From: Oscillospiraceae bacterium CM
Lineage (GTDB): Bacteria > Bacillota > Clostridia > Oscillospirales > Oscillospiraceae
NCBI GenBank assembly: GCA_022870705.1
Contig: CP072107.1
Span: forward strand, 1,734,501-1,798,500
Direction of reading: 5' to 3'
Length of the DNA: 64,000 nt
The notes under the pieces were generated by a model. It worked only from the letters and a program-made list of their open reading frames with translations, made no database searches and was not told the DNA's origin. A program made the position numbers and the translations under genes. Of this stretch, positions 27,153 to 34,802 are shown in pieces. The stretch's first letter is position 1. Each line of letters opens with the position of its first letter.

Positions 27153-28736
27153 TCAATTATCCTCCGCCAGCCATGTGCGCAGAATCAGCGCCACCGTCTC
27201 GGGATATCTGTCCATCAGCTCTTCAATTTTCTCCGCTTCTGTTGATTTTTTAAGGACGAGGTCTGCCAAGTCAAAGTTTGGAAGCTCCGGCATAACGTCG
27301 CCGTCACCTGCCGTCACGCCGACAGGCTGCGGCTTGAGACCGTGCCCTTCATCTTCCCGATGTTTGAAGGTCCTCTTCCCAAAGAAACGGAGCGTAATGA
27401 TAACGGCTGCCAGCAGCGCCGCGATGGTAACGATTGTTTTAATAAGGCTGTTTTGCGTGACCTGCTTGATCGTATCCTGGTTTTGCTCAAACGCGCTGTC
27501 AATGCCGTTACTCTGTGAAAACGGCATCAGCTCCACCGAAATGTAATCCGGCTTCACGCCAATCGCCTTGGCGACAAGATTTTTAACTTTATCAACGTAA
27601 CCGTCGATCCCATCGGCGGCACTGGAGTTAACGAGTACGGCGACCGAGAGGTTCTGAACGGAACCCTGGGCCTTTTCAATCTGCGTCTGGATCTCGTTGA
27701 GCTCATAATTATAGGTTTTCGACGAGTTTGTACTGCTGCTTCCCGTTCCAGTCGTATCGGCAACATAAGCTGGCGTTCCCGTGCCGTTTGTATCGGTTCC
27801 GGCTGAACCGGAAGCGCCGGTCGTCCCTGTCCCGCTGGCGTTTATAATCTCCTCACTACTGCGGACAAGGCCGTCCGTTTCGCCGGCAATCGGTGGGGCA
27901 AATTCGACCTTGCTGACGGTCTGCTTATCAAAATCGAGGCTTAAATTCACCGAGACGGCGACATTGCCTGTTCCGATAACCGGTTCCAAGATGTTCAAGG
28001 CCTGATCGGAGAGAATCGATTTCATCTGCTCTGTCAGCTGCTGCTGACTTGCCGAATATTCCCCGGCGCCGTCGTCCTCATTAATACTGTATGAATTCAT
28101 CTTGGCGTCGACAATGCTCACATTTTCCGGCTTGAGGTCCGGTACGCACTTGAGCACGAATTCGCCGATCGTTTTTGCTTCGCCGCTTGTCAGCGTCTGC
28201 GTGTCCTTTAATTTGAGCATAACGGCGACGCTGGCGTCTTTTGTCGTATCCGTGACGACAAAAGAGGAATCCGACGCGAGATTGACGATGACAACAGAAT
28301 CCTGTATCTTGTCCATCTTGTTGATTGTGGCCCGCATGTTTTCCTGAAGCTGGTACTGCAAATATGTGCGCCGTTCCAAATCCGTCGAGCCGATAGCAGA
28401 GGAATTTGAAAAGATGTCGTAATTGAGGCCGGTGCTTGGGTAGCCTTCCGAGGCCAGCTCAATGCGCAGCTCGTCGGCCTGATCGTCCGGAACGAGGATC
28501 GTGCTCGTCCCCTGAACTTTTGATTTGACGCCCTTGTTGTCCAACAGCGTTTTAATCGTCCCGGCTTCGCCGGCGTCAAGCCCTGAGTAGAGCACTGTGT
28601 AATGCACCTGATTGAGCAGCAGCGCACCAACAACACCGGCAGCGACAACCGTAACCGCCAACGAAATCAGCATTATTAACTTCTTTTTTTCGATATTCTG
28701 AAAAAACTCACGCGTTCTATCCAGCATCGATTTCAT
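27153..28736 (-). CDS. fliF: MS-ring protein FliF
   Basis: FliF forms the MS ring on which the motor is built. From the ATG at 28736 it has 527 residues: first membrane helix at about 20-40 (LIMLISLAVTVVAAGVVGAL), ring-building domain (YSGLDAGEAGTIKTLLDNKG, FSNSSAIGSTDLERRTYLQY), a serine/threonine/glycine-rich insert, and a second membrane helix near residue 440 (LIKTIVTIAALLAAVIITLR) before the FliG-binding tail. A TTG four codons upstream touches an AGGA without spacing, so I prefer the ATG, but both are possible. It is the first structural gene of the superoperon. Confidence 0.94.
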   Translation of the reverse strand: MKSMLDRTREFFQNIEKKKLIMLISLAVTVVAAGVVGALLLNQVHYTVLYSGLDAGEAGTIKTLLDNKGVKSKVQGTSTILVPDDQADELRIELASEGYPSTGLNYDIFSNSSAIGSTDLERRTYLQYQLQENMRATINKMDKIQDSVVIVNLASDSSFVVTDTTKDASVAVMLKLKDTQTLTSGEAKTIGEFVLKCVPDLKPENVSIVDAKMNSYSINEDDGAGEYSASQQQLTEQMKSILSDQALNILEPVIGTGNVAVSVNLSLDFDKQTVSKVEFAPPIAGETDGLVRSSEEIINASGTGTTGASGSAGTDTNGTGTPAYVADTTGTGSSSTNSSKTYNYELNEIQTQIEKAQGSVQNLSVAVLVNSSAADGIDGYVDKVKNLVAKAIGVKPDYISVELMPFSQSNGIDSAFEQNQDTIKQVTQNSLIKTIVTIAALLAAVIITLRFFGKRTFKHREDEGHGLKPQPVGVTAGDGDVMPELPNFDLADLVLKKSTEAEKIEELMDRYPETVALILRTWLAEDN

Positions 28737-28802
28737 AAAAGCAGCCAATCCTACCGCCCCTGCTCTCCATTCAGACTACGCTTTCAGCCTTTTTTCGCGA
28801 AT

Positions 28803-28875
28803 TTCGGCACGCGCCGAACAGCTATTTTTGTGCAAAAATAGTGAATAAATATACAATTTCAGTATAATTATTCAC
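28803..28875. repeat. Three adjoining palindromes in the fliF operon leader
   Basis: TTCGGC-ACGC-GCCGAA (28803-28818), CTATTTTTG-TG-CAAAAATAG (28822-28841) and a 14-bp near-perfect inverted repeat beginning GTGAATAA (28841-28854 with 28862-28875, 13 of 14 pairs) lie end to end. No T-tract follows on either strand after the last. They would fold in the 5' UTR of the fliF transcript or act as operators. The nested spacing is unlikely to be chance, but the binding factor is unknown. Confidence 0.7.
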
Positions 28876-28932
28876 GCCGAACACCATTGGAGAAGGAGCC
28901 GTAATGAAACGGTTTACATAGGTCATTTTCAC
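28822..28932 (-). CDS. Possible leader ORF (36 codons) upstream of fliF
   Basis: On the minus strand, GGGGAG lies 4 nt before a GTG at 28932; the frame runs 36 sense codons to a TAG at 28824-28822, inside a palindrome. An ATG at 28926 is an alternative start. The product would be short and partly hydrophobic (MVFGVNNYTEIVYLFTIFAQ). Nothing identifies it with a known family. It may be a regulatory uORF, or a chance frame in AT-rich leader; the good SD is the main argument. Confidence 0.3.
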   Translation of the reverse strand: MKMTYVNRFITAPSPMVFGVNNYTEIVYLFTIFAQK

Positions 28933-28982
28933 GGTTCTCCCCTTATCTGTGTTTTAGGTTACTATAATTTTTGCCAAAATGC

Positions 28983-29011
28983 AATATAATTCTACAAATT
29001 TCGATTTTCAA
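28983..29011 (-). promoter_or_regulatory. SigA-type promoter for the fliF superoperon
   Basis: On the minus strand TTGAAA (29011-29006) and TATATT (28988-28983) are 17 nt apart. Transcription would start near 28976 and give about 240 nt of 5' UTR before fliF, containing the possible leader ORF and palindromes. No SigD-type element was found for this operon. Confidence 0.6.
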
Positions 29012-29274
29012 TTTATTATACTTTTTGTCAATTATAACTGCCTATTTTATTATTTTTTTGTACTTATTGCATAATATTTTGGCTTTTTTCAGTACCTGCC
29101 CGACAATTTTCTGGGTTTCGCCCAAAAATTCTATTAAAATTCACACTAAATTATTTTTGAAATGTTTCGATAATAGCTTTTTACTTCATTTCTCTCACCG
29201 TTTTCTCACAAAACAACTGAAAATGATGAGAATTTTTGCAAAATAACTCACAAAAATTTTTTTATCAAAATGAC

Positions 29275-29301
29275 TAAAGTCCGTGTCGAATTTTGCGATA
29301 A
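29275..29301 (+). promoter_or_regulatory. SigD (sigma-28) promoter of flagellin
   Basis: TAAA (29275-29278), 15-nt spacer, then TGCGATAA (29294-29301). This matches the sigma-28 pattern TAAA-N15-GCCGATAA at 10 of 12 positions with the exact spacing. Transcription would begin near 29308, about 88 nt before the flagellin ATG. Confidence 0.88.
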
Positions 29302-29355
29302 AGGACAATGTAAGGAGTCTCCCGTTCGACAGGGAACTCAAAAAACAAAAACCGA

Positions 29356-29390
29356 GCGGCATGGACGCCGCCGGAAACATCAAGGAGGAA
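29356..29390 (+). promoter_or_regulatory. CsrA-type binding sites in the flagellin leader
   Basis: A hairpin GCGGC (29356-29360) / GCCGC (29367-29371) presents GGA in its six-base loop (ATGGAC), the classic CsrA site. A second GGA lies in the SD itself (CAAGGAGGAA, 29381-29390), ten bases downstream. Two such sites, one overlapping the SD, are how CsrA represses hag in B. subtilis. The arrangement is inferred from sequence; csrA and fliW are both in this window. Confidence 0.7.
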
Positions 29391-29395
29391 CAATC

Positions 29396-31393
29396 ATGCG
29401 TATTAACACGAACCTTACCGCGATGAACACCTATACCCAGTACACGAAGAACCAGAACAAAATCTCCAGCGCGGTGGCCAAGCTTTCATCCGGCTACGCC
29501 ATCAACACGGCGGCTGACAACGCAGCCGGCCTTGCGATCTCCGAAAAAATGCGCGCCCAGATCCGTGGCCTCGACAAAGCCTCTGCCAACGCCCAGGACG
29601 CCATATCCCTTGTTCAGACGGCAGAAGGCGCACTCGACAGCTCGACCCAGATCCTCCAGCGCATGCGCGAACTGGCTGTGCAATCGGCTTCCGACACGAA
29701 CGAGAACGATATAGACCGCGCCGCTTTGCAGGATGAGTTTACGCAGCTTCAGTCGGAGCTGGACGACATCGCCAAGAACACAACCTTCAATAAGAAAAAC
29801 CTTCTCGACGGCTCCCTCGCCACAGAAACCAAAAACCTTGGCACGACAAGTCTTGCCAACAGCGGCATGACCGTCAACCTCGGCAACGCGGCAACCGGAG
29901 ACTACAATTTCAGCGTTTCTACAAAGCTTGAGAGTGCTGCTGTCACCGGCGTTGAACCCACCAGCGTTGAGCTCGTCACCGACGGCGCGGCCACGTATTT
30001 CAGCGGCTCCAACAGCGTCGCACTCGGTGCCAATGTCGCAGCTTCAGACCTCTTAAACGGCAACTACACGCTTTCTGCCACCTACGCTGACCCAACGAAT
30101 GACCAAGGTGACGGCCAGATCACCGTAAAAGCGACGGGCGATAACAATCAAAAGTTTGAAGCAAAAGTTTCCGTTGCGGATCTCGAAGCACTGAAGACAG
30201 GCACAACGTTGACGCTTAGCTTTAACAAAGATGCTGACGATGCGTTTAACATCACATTAGGCCTGAATTCTACGATACCAACCGCCAGCGAATCTAATTA
30301 CGACACACTCGCTCAGAATATCTCGAAGCTGTCAGTCTCCGTCTCCGGCGGTGTGACGGCCAGAGATGCCGAATATGGCGTCTATGCCAACCTCACCGGC
30401 GCTGAAAGCGTTAAATTAGAAGCTGGGATGAGTTCCGTCACTTTTGGCAACGGCGTCAAAGTCAATTTTGATACATTGACGGCGTCATCTGTCGACACTG
30501 CTAACGATGCGTCTTTAACAGCTACTGTTACATTCACAGGTAACGGCACAAACGGAATGGCTGCCGCGGCCACAGCTGCTTTTACCAATATGCAGGCTTT
30601 GGACGATGCTACAGTTGTCAATGGCGCCGGAACGGTGAGCATTACCGCAGCCGATGCTACAACGGTTACTTTCACATTTACCGACAATGATACAAACACA
30701 TATACTTCAACCGTGAATAAGGCAGATTTAGGTCTGTCAGCAGCTAACGGCGGTGTCAGCGATACCACGACGCTCACTTTCACGGACGCTGATGGAAACA
30801 ATGAGTTTTCTTTGGATCTGGCGGTAACAAATACCGGTACTGCAACGAACTTCCTTAATACTGTTGCTACTGCAACAACACAAGCTGCAACTGTACAAGA
30901 CGCAGGTCACAATTATACAAAAATATTCGGTGCCGGTACTGACGCTGATCTTGAAGTTTCCACGGCCTCCAATTTCTCCGTCGAAGCCACGAAAAACGCC
31001 GGTCTCACTTTCCAAGTCGGTGCCAACGAAGGTGACTCAATGGTCATTAACATCGACAAGATGGATGCCAACTACCTCGGCGTTTCTTCCACTAGTGTTG
31101 CCACCCGCACGGCAGCCGCTGCAGCCATCGAGACAGTCGACAGCGCTATCAATCAGGTCTCTGGGCAGCGCGCGACGCTCGGCGCCGTTCAGAACCGCCT
31201 TGAGTACAAGATCGACAACCTGAGCACATCTTCCACGAACCTGACATCAGCCGAGAGCCAGATCCGCAACGTCGATATGGCCAAGGAGATGACGGAGTTC
31301 ACCAACGCGAACATCCTGTCCCAGGCCGCCACGGCGATGCTGGCTCAGGCCAACAGCCTCCCGCAGAGCGTCCTCTCCCTCATCGGCAAATAA
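29396..31393 (+). CDS. hag: Flagellin (filament protein)
   Basis: The main filament subunit. From the ATG at 29396 (SD GGAGG 7 nt upstream) it has 665 residues. The N-terminal D0/D1 region ([40 protein letters not shown]) and the C-terminal region ([40 protein letters not shown]) are canonical. Between about residues 150 and 575 is a large threonine-, alanine- and asparagine-rich beta domain exposed on the filament surface, making this much longer than the 300-residue B. subtilis protein. No cysteine. It has its own SigD promoter, a CsrA-type leader and a strong terminator, so it is a single-gene transcript. Confidence 0.97.
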   Translation: MRINTNLTAMNTYTQYTKNQNKISSAVAKLSSGYAINTAADNAAGLAISEKMRAQIRGLDKASANAQDAISLVQTAEGALDSSTQILQRMRELAVQSASDTNENDIDRAALQDEFTQLQSELDDIAKNTTFNKKNLLDGSLATETKNLGTTSLANSGMTVNLGNAATGDYNFSVSTKLESAAVTGVEPTSVELVTDGAATYFSGSNSVALGANVAASDLLNGNYTLSATYADPTNDQGDGQITVKATGDNNQKFEAKVSVADLEALKTGTTLTLSFNKDADDAFNITLGLNSTIPTASESNYDTLAQNISKLSVSVSGGVTARDAEYGVYANLTGAESVKLEAGMSSVTFGNGVKVNFDTLTASSVDTANDASLTATVTFTGNGTNGMAAAATAAFTNMQALDDATVVNGAGTVSITAADATTVTFTFTDNDTNTYTSTVNKADLGLSAANGGVSDTTTLTFTDADGNNEFSLDLAVTNTGTATNFLNTVATATTQAATVQDAGHNYTKIFGAGTDADLEVSTASNFSVEATKNAGLTFQVGANEGDSMVINIDKMDANYLGVSSTSVATRTAAAAAIETVDSAINQVSGQRATLGAVQNRLEYKIDNLSTSSTNLTSAESQIRNVDMAKEMTEFTNANILSQAATAMLAQANSLPQSVLSLIGK

Positions 31394-31410
31394 ATATCCC
31401 TCTTTTGATA

Positions 31411-31440
31411 AAGAAAAGCCCGGATTTCCGGGCTTTTCTT
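31411..31440. terminator. Terminator of flagellin gene
   Basis: AAGAAAAGCCCGG (31411-31423) pairs perfectly with CCGGGCTTTTCTT (31428-31440) around a 4-nt loop, with a T-rich stretch after it. It serves flagellin and may also serve the convergent metallophosphoesterase gene. Confidence 0.9.
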
Positions 31441-31530
31441 ATTTTTATTCTCTTATTTTCTCATTCTTCCTGTTTATCCCATTTTTGTTTTTATGTCATC
31501 TAAACCTATATATTGTGTTTTGCATAATAT

Positions 31531-32433
31531 TCATTTTGAATATTGCATAGATGTAGTGCCCATTGAATACGCCTTTAGCTTGACGGGCCCGGCGATTATA
31601 TCCCGGCCGATGTAGATGGTGCCATCCTCCCGCGTCTTCTCCCCCCATTTGACGAGCGCTATGCTGCCGTCTGTAATTTCGATGGCGGTGATGTTAAATA
31701 GATGCACGCAGCAGCCGTCGTTAAAATACCGGCCGCCCGGTGCGTCGGAGAACACCGGCCTGTGCGTATGACCGGCAATGAGCAGCTTGTTTTCCGTCTC
31801 GGCCCAATGTTTCAGGTGGCGTTCGACACTCGCTTTGACTTTGTTGTTTTTCGCGGCACTCGTCGGGTCATGCACGCCAAGCAGCTCAAGCGGCTGCCAA
31901 ACATATCGCACAAGGAAGCGCGACAGCCGCCACAGCGTGTCGTTTAACACATCGGCCTGATGGCCGTGCAGCAGAAAAATCTCCCCGTCTGTTACCTTGT
32001 CCTTCAAAATGAGCCCCTCATAGAGCGTCGTACCCGTCTGGAAAGGCGTGGCATTTTGTGCCGCCCCGGCGGAAGCCGTCGTGGTTTTTTTCAACTTTTC
32101 CAGGTCATGATTGCCGACAACGAGATAAAGCCTGTTGCCCTTATCAAAGTGGCGCAGCGCCGCGAATACATCACCGTGGGCTGCATAGATGTCCTCCAGG
32201 CGCTTGTTTTCCCACAGCTCGTCACCATCACCCAGTTCGATATATGTATAGCCGAGTCTGTCGTAATGCTTCAGCGCCGCTAGATAAATGGTTTGATTTT
32301 TCGTAAAATCATCCGCCCAGGAACCGATACCCCTGTGGCAGTCGCTCATGACGACGATACTGGATGCCGCGCCGAACGGTATGACGCGGGCTGACCGATA
32401 CACCCGATCAATTCGTTTTTTTCGTGAGACCAT
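31531..32433 (-). CDS. Calcineurin-like metallophosphoesterase
   Basis: A 300-residue soluble protein with the full two-metal phosphoesterase set: MSDCHRGIG, IELGDGDELWEN (a variant of GDxxD), VGNHD, LLHGHQAD and IAGHTHRPVF. The 'D-C-H-R-G' opening and the C-terminal sheet resemble UDP-diacylglucosamine hydrolase-like or serine/threonine-phosphatase-like branches, but I cannot name a substrate. I chose the ATG at 32433 (after AGGAGGGTGGGG); another ATG lies eight codons upstream without a clear SD. Downstream neighbour of a DUF4474 gene on the same strand. Confidence 0.85.
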   Translation of the reverse strand: MVSRKKRIDRVYRSARVIPFGAASSIVVMSDCHRGIGSWADDFTKNQTIYLAALKHYDRLGYTYIELGDGDELWENKRLEDIYAAHGDVFAALRHFDKGNRLYLVVGNHDLEKLKKTTTASAGAAQNATPFQTGTTLYEGLILKDKVTDGEIFLLHGHQADVLNDTLWRLSRFLVRYVWQPLELLGVHDPTSAAKNNKVKASVERHLKHWAETENKLLIAGHTHRPVFSDAPGGRYFNDGCCVHLFNITAIEITDGSIALVKWGEKTREDGTIYIGRDIIAGPVKLKAYSMGTTSMQYSK

Positions 32434-32513
32434 CCCGGCCCCCACCCTCCTGCACATGATGTTTAATACCTGGTATGCGGCGGCGGGCGACCTGCCGCCC
32501 GCCGCCGCACCGA

Positions 32514-33506
32514 TTAATCGAGATAGTCAAGCAGCTTTTCGTGAAATTTGAAAAATCTTTCCTGGCGGCCGACGTTAAGTGTGAGCCCGTAGAGTACGGG
32601 AGACTTCTCTTTCAAGGTCGTCAGGATATCGTAGAGATTGTCGCCCATATCCTTTGTCAGCCGCCTGTACGACGCGACAAGGCGCCTGTTCCGCCGGAGC
32701 GCCAGCCATGCCAGAAAGCCGTGGCGCGTCAGCGGCTGCCTTGCGTGTGGCTTCCCAAACAGGATAAGCACCGTGTTCCCGTTTATGCGGATTTCATTAT
32801 CCTTGTAGCCGTTATTTTTTAGTCCCCCGAGGAAGGCCTTTAGCATCATCCGATCTCTGAAGGTAATGGATGCCTCCATCGTCAGCGCGGCCGGTTTTGA
32901 AAATTCGCCGAGCCTGAAGCCGGTCAGCCACCAGTGGCGGCCCGCTCTCTGAAACAGCACCTCGTTGTTACGCAGCAGTGTATACGTCATGCTCAGCGTG
33001 TCCTCATCCTTAGCGCAGTGGTAAAACGTGCCGTTGAAGACACCGGGAATGTCAAGGTCCGGCCCCGTCGTATTATAGACGCCGATTTCGCCGCCGATGG
33101 TGATTCCGTACTGCCCCTTCCACAGCTCAATGAGCCAGCGTTTCCCGCCATATTCAAACGTGACGGGCTCGCAGTCAATCACCATGCCGAAGGGGACAGA
33201 CGATTCGTCATACAGGCTGCAATAGCCGAAATCCCGCTGCCAGGGGTACAAAAGCGAATAAAAAATGTTCTGCTGCCAGTCGTACGCATACCCAGTTCCT
33301 GCCAGCAGCTGCCGAACGGCTTGCAGCTGCGCGGCGGTATAAAGCACCTGTGTCTGCTGCGATGGGAGCGGCTCTTTGAGCAGCGCGTCAATCCGACGCT
33401 GACGCAGGACGTATGCGATAAACGCGGCGGCCGCGAGTACGGGCAGCGAGACGAGCACATAGAACAAGATGCCGCCCGTGACAATGCCGGCTGAAAATAT
33501 GCCCAT
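32514..33506 (-). CDS. DUF4474 membrane-anchored protein
   Basis: Unknown function. From the ATG at 33506 (SD GAGG 8 nt upstream) the protein has 330 residues: a single N-terminal membrane helix (VTGGILFYVLVSLPVLAAAA), then a DUF4474 domain (YDWQQNIFYSLLYPWQRDFG, WLIELWKGQYGITIGGEIGV). DUF4474 proteins are common in Clostridia; the role is not established. A longer frame exists from a TTG at 33566 but lacks an SD. It precedes the phosphoesterase gene by 80 bp. Confidence 0.8.
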   Translation of the reverse strand: MGIFSAGIVTGGILFYVLVSLPVLAAAAFIAYVLRQRRIDALLKEPLPSQQTQVLYTAAQLQAVRQLLAGTGYAYDWQQNIFYSLLYPWQRDFGYCSLYDESSVPFGMVIDCEPVTFEYGGKRWLIELWKGQYGITIGGEIGVYNTTGPDLDIPGVFNGTFYHCAKDEDTLSMTYTLLRNNEVLFQRAGRHWWLTGFRLGEFSKPAALTMEASITFRDRMMLKAFLGGLKNNGYKDNEIRINGNTVLILFGKPHARQPLTRHGFLAWLALRRNRRLVASYRRLTKDMGDNLYDILTTLKEKSPVLYGLTLNVGRQERFFKFHEKLLDYLD

Positions 33507-33642
33507 TTGATACGCCTCATTTCTAAAGTCTGTATCATCATATTCAAAAGCTGCCCAATGCGACAAAGAAGACGCGAAAAGCCGCCCCGCTGACAGCAGG
33601 ACGGCCAGATAACGCTTTAATCAGTTAGTCAAAAATTTGAGT

Positions 33643-34200
33643 TTACGGACGCTTTTCGTTCAGAGAGTCGGCAAGGTCGGTAATCGCTTTTTGAATATCA
33701 TCACGCGCTGCGGCGGGCGTTGAATCGGAATCATCGGCAAAGACAATGCCCGCAATATCCCTGGCATTTATATCGCCGAGCAACACTTTTGCCGTGCCGA
33801 TACCCTTCGTCAGCTCCCCTGCGCCGCCGCGGACGATGATGATACCGCCACGTTTTTTCTTTTGAACCGGCTCTTCCTTCCGGAGATATTTGGCACACCA
33901 ATATGTCTGAAGGCGGCTCATAACAGCCAGAAGCTGGCCGGAGAGCTCTGTAAAATACGTCGGCGAGGCGATAACGATGTTGTCCGCCTCCTGTATATCA
34001 TCATAAATTGCCTGCATGCCGTCATGAATGGCACAGCCGGGATTCTTCCAGCAATAGCGGCAATCGATGCAGGGCTTGACATCGCAGTCATAGGCCGTCA
34101 CGACTTTAACCTCCCCGCTGAGCTTTTTCTGCAATGTGGCGACGAGCTGCGACGTATTGCCGTTTTTCCTCGGCGAGCCGTTGAAAATGAGTGTTTTCAT
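33643..34200 (-). CDS. Flavodoxin-fold NAD(P)H-dependent oxidoreductase
   Basis: A 185-residue flavoprotein: the FMN phosphate loop SPRKNGNTSQ near the N-terminus, ASPTYFTELSGQLLAVMSRL in the middle, and a cysteine cluster VKPCIDCRYCWKNPGC after the first helix, as in the iron-sulfur/cysteine-rich flavodoxin oxidoreductases of anaerobes. Substrate cannot be predicted. It is transcribed on its own, separated from cheW by a terminator. Confidence 0.85.
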   Translation of the reverse strand: MKTLIFNGSPRKNGNTSQLVATLQKKLSGEVKVVTAYDCDVKPCIDCRYCWKNPGCAIHDGMQAIYDDIQEADNIVIASPTYFTELSGQLLAVMSRLQTYWCAKYLRKEEPVQKKKRGGIIIVRGGAGELTKGIGTAKVLLGDINARDIAGIVFADDSDSTPAAARDDIQKAITDLADSLNEKRP

Positions 34201-34254
34201 AGTGACCTCCGTTGTCCATATCTTGCAATCCGTATTATACCGCGATCAAAACAA

Positions 34255-34286
34255 AAAAGCCATATGCTTAAAAGCATACGGCTTTT
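34255..34286 (-). terminator. Terminator of the cheC-cheW operon
   Basis: A 13-bp stem with one mismatch, AAAAGCCATATGC (34255-34267) against GCATACGGCTTTT (34274-34286). On the minus strand a T-run follows, so it ends the che operon after cheW. Confidence 0.85.
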
Positions 34287-34301
34287 ATTGACAGGATAAC
34301 G

Positions 34302-34778
34302 CTATTCCGATAACTCCTGAACGATATCAAAAACAGCGCTGACATTGAGAAGCTGCTTAATGTCACCGTCAATACTGGCAATTTTCGACGTATACGAAAG
34401 CTGCTCGGCACTCCCGGCGATCGCCGGTGAATCAATCAAATCTTCCTCAGAGATGTGGATGACATCCTTGACCGCGTCGACAATCGCACCAACCATCTCG
34501 GATTCCAGGGTGACAACGATTATGCAGGCTCTGCCGTCGTATTCAATCATCTCATACCCCAGCTTAACGCGCATATCAAGCACTGGCACGATCATCCCGC
34601 GGATATTGATGATACCACGGCAAAAATCAAGCGCATTCGGGATGGGGGCAGCGGGTTGGAATTCGATAATCTCTTGGACGAGGCCGATATCAATGCCGAA
34701 ATCAATCCCATTGACCGTAAAAATCAGGTACTCTTGTATATCTTCATCCGTTGCCGTCGTCATAAGCGGCTCTTCCAT
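34302..34778 (-). CDS. cheW: Chemotaxis coupling protein CheW
   Basis: CheW links receptors to the kinase CheA. The 158-residue protein has the two-barrel fold signatures EYLIFTVNGIDFGIDIGLVQ, RGIINIRGMIVPVLDMRVKL and VGAIVDAVKDVIHISEEDL. I chose the ATG at 34778 because AGGGGTG lies 6 nt upstream; a GTG three codons earlier lacks this. The C-terminus is normal. It follows cheA by about 25 bp. A second cheW lies at 43326-43820 in the receptor operon. Confidence 0.94.
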   Translation of the reverse strand: MEEPLMTTATDEDIQEYLIFTVNGIDFGIDIGLVQEIIEFQPAAPIPNALDFCRGIINIRGMIVPVLDMRVKLGYEMIEYDGRACIIVVTLESEMVGAIVDAVKDVIHISEEDLIDSPAIAGSAEQLSYTSKIASIDGDIKQLLNVSAVFDIVQELSE

Positions 34779-34802
34779 ATGATGCACCCCTGTCTTTCGT
34801 TA

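Noticed and set aside
28904-28921. Five-codon ORF (ATG AAA CGG TTT ACA TAG) on the plus strand
   Set aside because: Too short to support, and opposite to the more plausible leader ORF.
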